DNA of 64,000 nucleotides from JABDMD01 sp965203475. GTDB lineage: Bacteria; Pseudomonadota; Gammaproteobacteria; UBA4575. Every line of letters starts with the position of its first letter. Position 1 is the stretch's first letter. Below the pieces are notes generated by a model that worked only from the letters and a program-made list of their open reading frames with translations, was not told the DNA's origin and made no database searches. Shown piece after piece: positions 44,399 through 52,250 of the stretch. A program made the position numbers and the translations under genes. The stretch lies in assembly GCA_965203475.1 (NCBI GenBank), contig OZ241890.1:2170001-2234000 (forward strand). The letters run 5' to 3'.

Positions 44399-45556
44399 TC
44401 ATATAGAGTCACGCTGCTGAAGTAAATTTTTTAACGTTGTAATCTGTAAATTTTTAATATTTTTCCCTGTCTCTTCATTATTATCTGTAATTAATTTATC
44501 CACACCTATATTTTGTATTGCTTCATTTGCACAAATCAGCCATTTATTTTTATTGGCAAAGCTTTCATCATAGAAAGAACAATGGATGGCATCGATAATA
44601 ATTAAAAACTCTTTAAAGCGTTGCGGTTTTCTTCTGGCATCAATTTTTGTGAGTAATTCATACAACTCAAACTCATCTAACTTCAATGCATGATGACATT
44701 GATGTTGTAAAGTAATCGTTAATTGTAATAACTCTTTACACTGACTTGTAAGAGGTAAACGTGTAGAAATAGCCTCGACTATCTGTGCCACATTTTTTTC
44801 TTCATGAAAAGCTAAGCCACCGATAAAACCAGAAAATTTAATGCAAACTGAATTGTTATGAGACTCAAGAGCAGCTAAGCTTGAAAAACCAAGTTTACGA
44901 TTTTCTTTTTTATTAATAAGAACATTCAATTCAGGGAATGTTTGGTGAATGGCACCAATTTGATATAGCACAGAAAAATATATATTGGGCGAATCGGTAA
45001 GCAGTGCTTTATAAGTTTCCAACCAAATGCGCTCCGCCGCGATTGTTGTAATCTCATTTCTTGCAGTAATCTCTTGCATGAGTTGTAAAGTAGAATTGTC
45101 TATATGGAATCCTAATGCATGAAATTTTGCAGCGAACCGTGCAACCCTCAATACTCGCAATGGGTCTTCAGAAAATGCATTTGATACATGGCGCAAGCGT
45201 TTTTCTGCTAAGTCCGTTTGCCCACCATAGGGGTCGATGATCTCACCGGTATCATTTTTTGCCATGGCATTAATGGTTAAATCGCGACGTAATAAATCTT
45301 CTTCCAAGGTCACGTCGGGTGATGAGTGAAATTCAAAGCCATGATATCCAACACCAGTTTTCCGTTCTGTACGCGCCAAGGCATACTCTTCTTTAGTTTC
45401 AGGGTGCAAAAATACCGGAAAATCCTTACCCACAGGGGTAAAGCCTTGATGTAATAGTTGCTCAGCGGTGGCACCTACCACAAGCCAGTCGCGTTCCTCA
45501 ATGCTTTGGTTTAGGAGCTCATCCCGCACCGCTCCACCCACTAAAAATACTTGCAT
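44399..45556 (-). CDS. cca: CCA tRNA nucleotidyltransferase with degenerate HD region
   Basis: Adds or repairs the 3'-CCA end of tRNAs. The N-terminal polymerase head is intact: VGGAVRDELL, the catalytic DWLVVG region, RRDLTINAMA, DPYGGQ and EDPLRVLRVARFAAKF. The C-terminal part, which in E. coli (412 residues) is an HD phosphohydrolase, here reads SHNNSVCIKFSGFIGGLAF where HTLMV and HDLGK are expected. The metal ligands are therefore gone. At 385 residues it is shorter, and its last 60 residues are poorly conserved and AT-rich. Nucleotidyltransfer should be retained; phosphatase activity should be lost. Confidence 0.93.
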   Translation of the reverse strand: MQVFLVGGAVRDELLNQSIEERDWLVVGATAEQLLHQGFTPVGKDFPVFLHPETKEEYALARTERKTGVGYHGFEFHSSPDVTLEEDLLRRDLTINAMAKNDTGEIIDPYGGQTDLAEKRLRHVSNAFSEDPLRVLRVARFAAKFHALGFHIDNSTLQLMQEITARNEITTIAAERIWLETYKALLTDSPNIYFSVLYQIGAIHQTFPELNVLINKKENRKLGFSSLAALESHNNSVCIKFSGFIGGLAFHEEKNVAQIVEAISTRLPLTSQCKELLQLTITLQHQCHHALKLDEFELYELLTKIDARRKPQRFKEFLIIIDAIHCSFYDESFANKNKWLICANEAIQNIGVDKLITDNNEETGKNIKNLQITTLKNLLQQRDSI

Positions 45557-45589
45557 GGCTCGTGATGGTAATTGTGGTAACGTAAAATC

Positions 45590-46639
45590 ATGAAGAAAAA
45601 ACTTTTTGTCTTGTTGCTTTTACTATTTTGTAAAGGATGTACAAGTATTGGATATTATCATCAATCGATTTCAGGGCATCTTTCGTTAATTTCTAAACGT
45701 GAAACTATAACGGATATCCTAAAGGATTCTTCTCGAGACGAAAATCTGCTTTCACAGTTGCGGCTATCACAAGAATTGCGAGATTTTGCTAGTCAAGAAT
45801 TGTACTTACCAGACAACGATAGTTACCGCAGCTATGTGGATGTACAAAAACCTTATATCACCTGGAATGTATTTGCTGCACAAGAATTTTCAATACATTT
45901 GCAGCAATGGTGTTTTGTTGTTGTAGGTTGTGTGCAATACAGAGGTTACTACGATGAACTGGAGGCAAATACTTACGCCGCTGAGCTACAAGAGCAGGGC
46001 TTGGAAACGTATGTAGCAGGGGTGCCTGCGTATTCAACTTTAGGCTGGTTTGATGATCCGTTGTTGAGCACCATGCTAGATCGGGGGGAAGTAGTCACAG
46101 CTTCCTACATTTTTCATGAGCTTGCACATCAGCTATTTTATGTGAAAGACGATACGGCTTTTAATGAAGCTTTTGCAACTGCTGTTGAAGAATTAGGTGT
46201 AGAAAAATGGTTTGAGCAGCAAAGTCGTATACAAGAGTTAAATAAATATAAAAAATGGTTAACACAAAAAAGTATTTTTTCTGATTTTATTAAAACTGCG
46301 CGAAATGAATTTAAACAGCTTTATTCCACAGAGTTACCAGAAGCGGAAATGCGAAGCGCAAGAGAACAAAAAGTGCTTGAATTACGCGAACAGTTTGCTG
46401 AACTAAGTACATCTAATAAGCAAATTTCACGTTATGCAAAATGGATGTCAGGCCCACTTAATAATGCGCAATTAGGTGCAATCTCATTGTATCGAGATCA
46501 AGTTCCTTACTTTCGAAGGATTTTTGACCTATGCAGGCAGGAATTTAATCGATTTTATGCATACGTAGAAACCATTTCAAAGTTACCGCAAGAAGAACGT
46601 ACACAAATCCTTCAATCTACCAACGAATGTAATACGTAA
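45590..46639 (+). CDS. Putative zinc aminopeptidase lipoprotein (DUF2265-like)
   Basis: A 349-residue protein with a signal peptide ending at a Cys near residue 17 (FCKGC, a weak lipobox), so probably an outer- or inner-membrane lipoprotein. A gluzincin-like motif HELAHQ lies with a downstream FNEAFATAVEELG that supplies a third ligand. The N-terminus with GYYHQSISGHLSLISKRE matches a proteobacterial family usually called putative aminopeptidase. Substrate is unknown. It is divergent from cca across 33 bp and abuts the convergent reductase gene. Confidence 0.83.
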   Translation: MKKKLFVLLLLLFCKGCTSIGYYHQSISGHLSLISKRETITDILKDSSRDENLLSQLRLSQELRDFASQELYLPDNDSYRSYVDVQKPYITWNVFAAQEFSIHLQQWCFVVVGCVQYRGYYDELEANTYAAELQEQGLETYVAGVPAYSTLGWFDDPLLSTMLDRGEVVTASYIFHELAHQLFYVKDDTAFNEAFATAVEELGVEKWFEQQSRIQELNKYKKWLTQKSIFSDFIKTARNEFKQLYSTELPEAEMRSAREQKVLELREQFAELSTSNKQISRYAKWMSGPLNNAQLGAISLYRDQVPYFRRIFDLCRQEFNRFYAYVETISKLPQEERTQILQSTNECNT

Positions 46640-47584
46640 TTAAGCACGTTTGGCTCGAATTTTTTTAAATCGAGTTTTTTTAAATTTAGTACTAGTTGGA
46701 TTTTGTAGTATAGAACTTAATGGCGTATTACAAGGTAATGAATCTTCACAGACACTGTCAGTTTGTAAAGAATTATAATTATCGATTGATAAAGGTTTGC
46801 CCGGCATGAATTCCAAAATTCGAGCCTGTAATTTTGATAGCCAATTCGGCAGTGCAAAAACGAACATTGTGTAATTTTTTGCTTGAGCAATTTGTTTTAC
46901 TATCTGCGCAAGACTGAATGTATGTGGCCCACATAGGTTTAATCTTTGGCCGTCGTAAATATTTCCTTCCGTCGCAATCACCATATGGCGAACGACATCG
47001 CCAACAGAAACGGGTGCAAATTTAGTTTTGCCACAGGCTAATGGAAAAATTAGTGGGACAAATTTTAAAATATTTGCAAAACGATTGATGAAAACATCAT
47101 CTGTGCCAAATATAACTGACGGTCGAAAGCTAATTACTGCAAGATTATTTGTTGCAAAAGTATGCACATAATTTTCAGCTTCACCTTTGGTGCGTAAGTA
47201 AAAACTATTCGCATCGGGAGCGGCATTTAAAGCGCTCATATGTAGCAACTTTTGAATCTTGTGGTATAAACATGCATTGACTACTTTGCGTGCCAGTTCA
47301 ACATGTGCAACATGAAACCCTGTCCCACGATGTCCTTTTTCATTTAAAATTCCCACCAGGTTGATTACCACATCTTGGTCTTGGAACAACTTATCAAGCT
47401 GTGATTCATTATGAATATCGGATTCCACCACCTGTGCTGTTGGCAGTACTAGCAATTCTCGATTTTGTTCACGGCTGCGTGTCGGGATGGTTAATTGATG
47501 GCCATGCTGTGCCAGTTCGGCACATAGGTGACGACCCACGAATCCGGTGCCACCCAACACACAAATTTTTAAGCATCGATTCAT
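46640..47584 (-). CDS. NDUFA9-like NAD(P)-dependent epimerase/reductase
   Basis: Atypical short-chain dehydrogenase of the complex I NDUFA9 family, about 314 residues from ATG 47584. The Rossmann motif VLGGTGFVGRHLCAEL opens the protein, followed by DVVINLVGIL, LLHMSALNA and FRPSVIFGTDDVFINRF. It has no obvious signal peptide. An AGGTGG lies 12 bp before the ATG, and an in-frame GTG at 47599 is possible. The C-terminal 20 residues are strongly basic (repeats of KTRFKK type), unusual for the family. In bacteria these proteins are often linked to quinone or membrane-associated redox, but the function is unknown. Confidence 0.85.
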   Translation of the reverse strand: MNRCLKICVLGGTGFVGRHLCAELAQHGHQLTIPTRSREQNRELLVLPTAQVVESDIHNESQLDKLFQDQDVVINLVGILNEKGHRGTGFHVAHVELARKVVNACLYHKIQKLLHMSALNAAPDANSFYLRTKGEAENYVHTFATNNLAVISFRPSVIFGTDDVFINRFANILKFVPLIFPLACGKTKFAPVSVGDVVRHMVIATEGNIYDGQRLNLCGPHTFSLAQIVKQIAQAKNYTMFVFALPNWLSKLQARILEFMPGKPLSIDNYNSLQTDSVCEDSLPCNTPLSSILQNPTSTKFKKTRFKKIRAKRA

Positions 47585-47891
47585 GATTATTTCATCCACC
47601 TGTTAAAGTCATCTATTGTAGTAGTCTCTAATGGCTAGGCTATTCAAGCATCCAAAATTTTCAAACCTGGATACTTTGGGCCAAAAAACACCCATTTTAT
47701 AATCCCAAAAGCGTAAAAATGCACTCTTATCGGCAATTCTTGCCTATTTTTTCAAGCGGACTTGTAATTGTGCTAAGAATGCATAAAAATAATACCTATT
47801 GCGCTTATCCGCATTTATCCTCATTGGTTTGCCACCTCCGGCAGTATTTTCTCGAATTACTTTTGTTTTTTAATTTTGGAGAAATTTTTAA
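47585..47891. other. Divergent intergenic region, reductase / trxA
   Basis: About 300 bp between the divergent NDUFA9-like gene and trxA. No RNA gene or terminator is seen. On the right side a GGAG (about 10 bp before the trxA GTG) provides its ribosome-binding site. A short 28-codon minus-strand frame here has no supporting signal. Promoters for both genes must be here but I see no consensus box that stands out. Confidence 0.5.
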
Positions 47892-48218
47892 GTGAGTGAG
47901 CATATAAGTCATATTACAGATGATAATTTTGAAGAAGAGGTTCTTAATTCAGACAAGCCTGTGCTTGTGGACTATTGGGCAGAATGGTGTAGCCCATGCA
48001 AAATGATTGCACCCCTGTTAGTTGAAATTGCTAGCGAGTATCAGGAAAAACTAAAAATAACAAAACTTAACATTGATGATAATCCAAACACACCTCCTAA
48101 ATATGGAATTCGTGGTATTCCCACTTTAATGATTTTCAAAAATGGAAATGCCGAAGCCACAAAAGTTGGCGCATTATCTAAATCACAATTAACCGCATTT
48201 ATTGATCAAAGTATTTAA
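47892..48218 (+). CDS. trxA: Thioredoxin 1
   Basis: Small cytoplasmic disulfide reductase, 108 residues. It departs from the usual active site WCGPC: it reads WAEWCSPCKM, so Gly is replaced by Ser. Cis-Pro is in RGIPTLMIF. The start is GTG 47892 with GGAG upstream; the next in-frame start would remove a conserved strand. It is followed by rho, the conserved trxA-rho order. Confidence 0.95.
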   Translation: MSEHISHITDDNFEEEVLNSDKPVLVDYWAEWCSPCKMIAPLLVEIASEYQEKLKITKLNIDDNPNTPPKYGIRGIPTLMIFKNGNAEATKVGALSKSQLTAFIDQSI

Positions 48219-48310
48219 TTCAAAATTATTAATAAAACCTATCAATTATCTACAACTACCATAAATTACTATATATAAAAAAATTAAATAAATAATTCTA
48301 AATTTATAAA

Positions 48311-48360
48311 CGCCACCTAGTGGCGTAATGCTAAACATGTGCTCATCTTGCTTTGAGCAT
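48311..48360 (+). promoter_or_regulatory. rho leader hairpins
   Basis: In the 175-bp gap between trxA and rho there are two hairpins: ACGCCAC-CTA-GTGGCGT (48311-48327, perfect 7-bp stem) and TGCTCA/TGAGCA (48341-48346 with 48355-48360). The second is followed 10 nt later by a run of seven T residues. They may form a weak terminator/attenuator for trxA read-through or a leader element of rho, which is known to be autoregulated in E. coli. Which of the two it is cannot be decided by eye. Confidence 0.45.
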
Positions 48361-48393
48361 TTCAACTCCTTTTTTTAAAACAATTTTAATGTT

Positions 48394-49650
48394 ATGAATT
48401 TAACAGAACTTAAGAAAAAACCTGCCTCTGAATTAATTGATACTGCTGCTGATATGGGTATCGATAATCTGTCACGCTCACGCAAGCAAGACATTATTTT
48501 TTCAATCTTAAAGGCCCATGCTAAAAACGGAGAAGATATTTTCGGTGATGGTGTCCTGGAAATTTTGCAAGATGGATTTGGTTTCTTGCGATCTTCTGAT
48601 TGTTCCTATTTGGCAGGTCCAGATGATATTTATGTATCGCCCAGTCAAATTCGAAGATTTGGCTTACGTACTGGAGATACAGTTTCTGGAAAAATTCGGC
48701 CACCTAAAGATAGCGAGCGTTATTTTGCAATGCTTAAAGTGGATCAAATCAATTTTGATAAACCCGAAAATGCTAAACGAAAAATTTTATTTGAAAACCT
48801 GACACCATTACATCCAGACGAACGTCTTAAACTGGAGCGCGGAAATGGGAGTACCGAAGATATAACGGCACGCATTATTGATATATGTGCACCTATTGGC
48901 AAAGGACAACGTGGCTTAATCGTTTCACCACCAAAAGCAGGTAAAACGTTAATGCTACAAAACATTGCACAGAGTATTACTTCAAACCAACCCGAATGCT
49001 TTTTAATAGTGTTACTCATAGATGAGCGACCAGAAGAAGTTACCGAAATGGAACGTATGGTACAGGGCGAAGTGGTTTCCAGTACTTTTGACGAGCCGGC
49101 GAGTCGCCATGTGCAGGTTGCGGAAATGGTGATTGAAAAAGCTAAGCGTCTGGTAGAACACAAACGTGATGTAGTTATTTTGCTAGATTCTATAACCCGA
49201 TTAGCACGTGCCTATAACACCGTGGTACCCGCATCCGGCAAAGTCTTAACCGGTGGTGTAGATGCCAACGCCTTACAACGTCCAAAAAGGTTTTTTGGTG
49301 CCGCCAGAAATGTAGAAGAAGGTGGCAGTCTTACCATTATAGCAACCGCACTAGTAGAAACAGGTTCTAAAATGGATGAAGTCATTTACGAAGAGTTTAA
49401 AGGTACCGGTAACATGGAAATTCATATGGATCGTCGCATTGCTGAGAAACGTGTGTTCCCTGCCATCAATATCAATCGATCCGGCACACGACGTGAAGAG
49501 CTGATTACTGATCAGGAAGAGTTAGCTAAAATTTGGGTGCTACGGAAATTCTTACACCCCATGGATGAAATTGAAGCTATGGACTTTATGCTAGGTCGTA
49601 TGCAAACCACTAAAACCAACGAAGAGTTTTTCGAGGCCATGAAACGATAA
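48394..49650 (+). CDS. rho: Transcription termination factor Rho
   Basis: Hexameric RNA-dependent helicase. It opens with MNLTELKKKPASELID. The RNA-binding cold-shock domain has GFGFLRSSDCSYLAGPDDIYVSPSQ (in part), Walker A is SPPKAGKT, Walker B VVILLDSITRLARAYN, and the Q- and R-loops are GVDANALQRPKRFFGAARN-like. Its 418 residues match E. coli Rho (419). It is followed by a long gap with convergent purD. Confidence 0.98.
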   Translation: MNLTELKKKPASELIDTAADMGIDNLSRSRKQDIIFSILKAHAKNGEDIFGDGVLEILQDGFGFLRSSDCSYLAGPDDIYVSPSQIRRFGLRTGDTVSGKIRPPKDSERYFAMLKVDQINFDKPENAKRKILFENLTPLHPDERLKLERGNGSTEDITARIIDICAPIGKGQRGLIVSPPKAGKTLMLQNIAQSITSNQPECFLIVLLIDERPEEVTEMERMVQGEVVSSTFDEPASRHVQVAEMVIEKAKRLVEHKRDVVILLDSITRLARAYNTVVPASGKVLTGGVDANALQRPKRFFGAARNVEEGGSLTIIATALVETGSKMDEVIYEEFKGTGNMEIHMDRRIAEKRVFPAININRSGTRREELITDQEELAKIWVLRKFLHPMDEIEAMDFMLGRMQTTKTNEEFFEAMKR

Positions 49651-50018
49651 ATTCGCTTTAGCTTGTCTGAATATATTTAAATATTCGAACTAGCGTGCTG
49701 TTTACTGTTTCAGCACTGTAACTGTGTCAGTACTCGATATCTATATAGCAGTGTCATTAAATAACGTGCAAGATCTTTAGGATGTTCGTTGGCAGAAATT
49801 TCTCTATGTCAGCCTTTGTAATGGTTCAAAAAATCACGACTCAATTTTCTGTAATTTTAAATTTACGTAGTAACGTAATGATTTAGCACTTTTTGGAATT
49901 TCAAAAACAGCATACATAAGTAAACAATGTGTATTTTAGACCGATCAGTCTAACTATTTTAAAAATTAATATAATAGAAACTTTTTTATTGTTGATAACA
50001 AAAATTATAAATCAGTTT
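49651..50018. other. Convergent gap between rho and purD with palindromes
   Basis: A 368-bp spacer without ORF. It carries GAATAT/ATATTC palindromic AT-rich sequence shortly after the rho stop and a TetR-type inverted repeat at 49936-49953 listed separately. No U-tract terminator stands out for either gene. A TATAAT-like stretch (AATATAATAG) near 49970 could be a promoter but no gene starts downstream. The gap may be the scar of a lost gene. Confidence 0.45.
49936..49953. promoter_or_regulatory. TetR/NemR-box-like inverted repeat
   Basis: TTAGAC-CGATCA-GTCTAA is a perfect 6-bp inverted repeat with a 6-bp centre. It resembles the TAGACC-N4-GGTCTA boxes bound by NemR and related TetR-family repressors (one mismatch). 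It is followed about 20 bp later by a TATAAT-like sequence. No promoter-proximal gene exists here because rho and purD converge, so the site looks orphaned. Confidence 0.4.
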
Positions 50019-51296
50019 TTATTTTAAAATAGCTTTGTTGCCAATATCCGATCGATAAAACATTCCCGTCCAAGAAATTGTTTCTACAAGCTTATATGCA
50101 TTACTTTGTGCATCTTGAATAGTGTCACCTAAAGCAGTAGCACAAAGTACACGCCCACCATTGGTTACAACAGTTTCATTTTCCAGTTTGGTTCCAGCAT
50201 GAAATACTTTATTTGCATGGTTTTGTACAGTGTTTAAACCATGTATTGTTTTGCCTTTTGCATAAACGTTGGGATAACCTTCGGCTGCCAATACAACACC
50301 TAAAGCCGATTGTTCATCCCAGTTTGCTTGTTGTTGATGTAATGTTCTATTCAGTGCTGACATGCACAATTCTGTTAGGTCAGACTGTAAACGCATCATG
50401 ATGGGTTGAGTTTCAGGGTCGCCAAAGCGGCAATTGAATTCCAATACATGAGGATTGTTATTGGCATCAATCATTAAACCCGCATAGAGAAAGCCTACAT
50501 AAGGTGTACCCTGTTGATGAAATCCATTAACAGTAGCTTGCATAATTTCCTGCATAACGCGTTCATGTAGAGCATCATCCACCAGTGGTGCAGGCGAATA
50601 GGCGCCCATGCCTCCAGTGTTTGGTCCTAGGTCACCATCATCTCGTGCTTTATGATCTTGTGAAGTGGCTAGGGGTAAAACATGCTCACCATCAACCATA
50701 CAAATAAAGCTTGCTTCTTCACCCTGTATAAATTCTTCCACTACAATTTGTTTGCCGGCCTGACCAAAGCTCTCGCCACTTAACATTTGTTGGGCACATT
50801 GAATGGCCTCTGCATGAGATTGAGCAATGATCACGCCTTTGCCTGCCGCCAAGCCATCCGCCTTGATTACGATGGGTACGGGTTTAGATTCTATATAGGC
50901 TTTTGCAGCTTCAACGTCTGAAAATAGCGCATAATCCCCTGTGGGAATTCCATGTGTTTGCATGAATTGCTTAGCGAATGCTTTAGAGCCTTCTAATTTG
51001 GCCGTTGCAGCAGTTGGGCCAAATATTTTTAAATTTTGTTTTTGAAACTCATCAACGATACCTGCTACCAGTGGAGCTTCCGGGCCCACGACGGTTAAAT
51101 CAATGTTTTCATTTTTTGCAAAGTTAACTAATGCAGCAATGTCTTCAGCGTCGATATGAATATTCTGCGTTTTAGCTTCATGCGCTGTGCCTGCATTTCC
51201 TGGTGCAACAAATATGTTGGTAGCTAAGGTTGATTGGCTGAATTTCCATGCTAGGGCATGCTCTCTTCCCCCTCCCCCGATAACAAGTATTTTCAT
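50019..51296 (-). CDS. purD: Phosphoribosylamine-glycine ligase
   Basis: ATP-grasp enzyme joining glycine to phosphoribosylamine in purine synthesis. It starts MKILVIGGGGREHALAWK and contains GPEAPLVAGI, PIVIKADGLAAGKGV, ASFICMVDG and EFNCRFGDPETQ. Its 425 residues match E. coli PurD. It is the last gene of the aroQ-to-purD run and is separated from purH by an unrelated transporter gene. Confidence 0.97.
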   Translation of the reverse strand: MKILVIGGGGREHALAWKFSQSTLATNIFVAPGNAGTAHEAKTQNIHIDAEDIAALVNFAKNENIDLTVVGPEAPLVAGIVDEFQKQNLKIFGPTAATAKLEGSKAFAKQFMQTHGIPTGDYALFSDVEAAKAYIESKPVPIVIKADGLAAGKGVIIAQSHAEAIQCAQQMLSGESFGQAGKQIVVEEFIQGEEASFICMVDGEHVLPLATSQDHKARDDGDLGPNTGGMGAYSPAPLVDDALHERVMQEIMQATVNGFHQQGTPYVGFLYAGLMIDANNNPHVLEFNCRFGDPETQPIMMRLQSDLTELCMSALNRTLHQQQANWDEQSALGVVLAAEGYPNVYAKGKTIHGLNTVQNHANKVFHAGTKLENETVVTNGGRVLCATALGDTIQDAQSNAYKLVETISWTGMFYRSDIGNKAILK

Positions 51297-51300
51297 CTTT

Positions 51301-52206
51301 TTATTTATAGTTTGTTAATACAAAAGCTAAAGTTATTGGCAAACTGATTATCGCGAATAGATTACCTAGCAATACGATTGATGCAACGGATTTGGGTTGT
51401 TGATTAAATCGTTCTGCAAATAAAAAATTCATCACAGCGGGCGGTAATGTACCAAACAATAATAAAGAACCCGCCTGAATTGGTGAAAATGTAATCGAAA
51501 ATAGTATTGATGATTGAATAATAAAAAATGCAATACTGAATCCTACCAGGGGCGTTAATACAGCAAATAAAATTCCGATTTTCCATTCACGCATATCTAT
51601 TTTCACCAAACGTACACCAAGTGAAAATAGCATAAGCGGAATTGCAATTTGTCCTAACATGCTGATAGGCAACATTATCATTGGTGCAATACTGATTTGC
51701 ATGCTATTTATGATTAAGGCCAATGCCGCGGCCCACAAAACCGCTTGTTTGGATAACACCGACCACCAATTTTCTCGACTTAATAAAACACTGCCCAAGC
51801 CGTAGTGTGTGACATTCCCAATTAAGAACAACACCAAGCCCGTTACCAGGCCAGCTTTACCGAATGCCAAGTTCATTAAGGGAATGCCTACATTGCCAGC
51901 GTTGTGAAACATCATGGGAGGGGCAATGGTTCGAAACGCATAGTTTGAATTTTTTGCAATGATCCAAGCTACCAATCCAGCGAGTAACACCACAATCAAC
52001 CCTGCGACAGCTAATGAAACATGTTCAGATAAATTGAACGATGTGTCACTTAATGAAGAAAAAACTAAGGCTGGAACGAATACATCCAAATTCAGTCGAT
52101 TGGCAGTGTCTAAATTTAAATTTTGTATTCGTCCAATGGCAGTTCCCAATGCAACGATTGCAATAATGGGAAACATAATGCTAGTAATTTGAAAGATAAG
52201 TGCCAT
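51301..52206 (-). CDS. AEC-family (auxin efflux carrier-type) transporter
   Basis: Integral membrane protein of 301 residues with about ten transmembrane helices arranged as two five-helix repeats. Features such as LNLDVFVPALVFSSL and FHNAGNVGIPLMNLAFG are characteristic of AEC permeases. The substrate is unknown; bacterial members move dicarboxylates such as malonate or malate, or unidentified compounds. It lies between purH (44 bp) and purD (4 bp), an insertion in the usual purH-purD pair, but codon use and strand do not look foreign. Confidence 0.85.
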   Translation of the reverse strand: MALIFQITSIMFPIIAIVALGTAIGRIQNLNLDTANRLNLDVFVPALVFSSLSDTSFNLSEHVSLAVAGLIVVLLAGLVAWIIAKNSNYAFRTIAPPMMFHNAGNVGIPLMNLAFGKAGLVTGLVLFLIGNVTHYGLGSVLLSRENWWSVLSKQAVLWAAALALIINSMQISIAPMIMLPISMLGQIAIPLMLFSLGVRLVKIDMREWKIGILFAVLTPLVGFSIAFFIIQSSILFSITFSPIQAGSLLLFGTLPPAVMNFLFAERFNQQPKSVASIVLLGNLFAIISLPITLAFVLTNYK

Positions 52207-52250
52207 GTTGAATTTAAAATTGGATTATTAACGAATCCAATAACAAAATG

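Noticed and set aside
49666..49695. Intrinsic terminator after rho
   Set aside because: The GAATAT/ATATTC palindrome is AT-only and has no U-tract on either side.
51301..52206. Horizontally acquired island (AEC transporter inside purH-purD)
   Set aside because: Same strand, tight spacing, and codon use that looks like the neighbours; an ordinary operon insertion is simpler.
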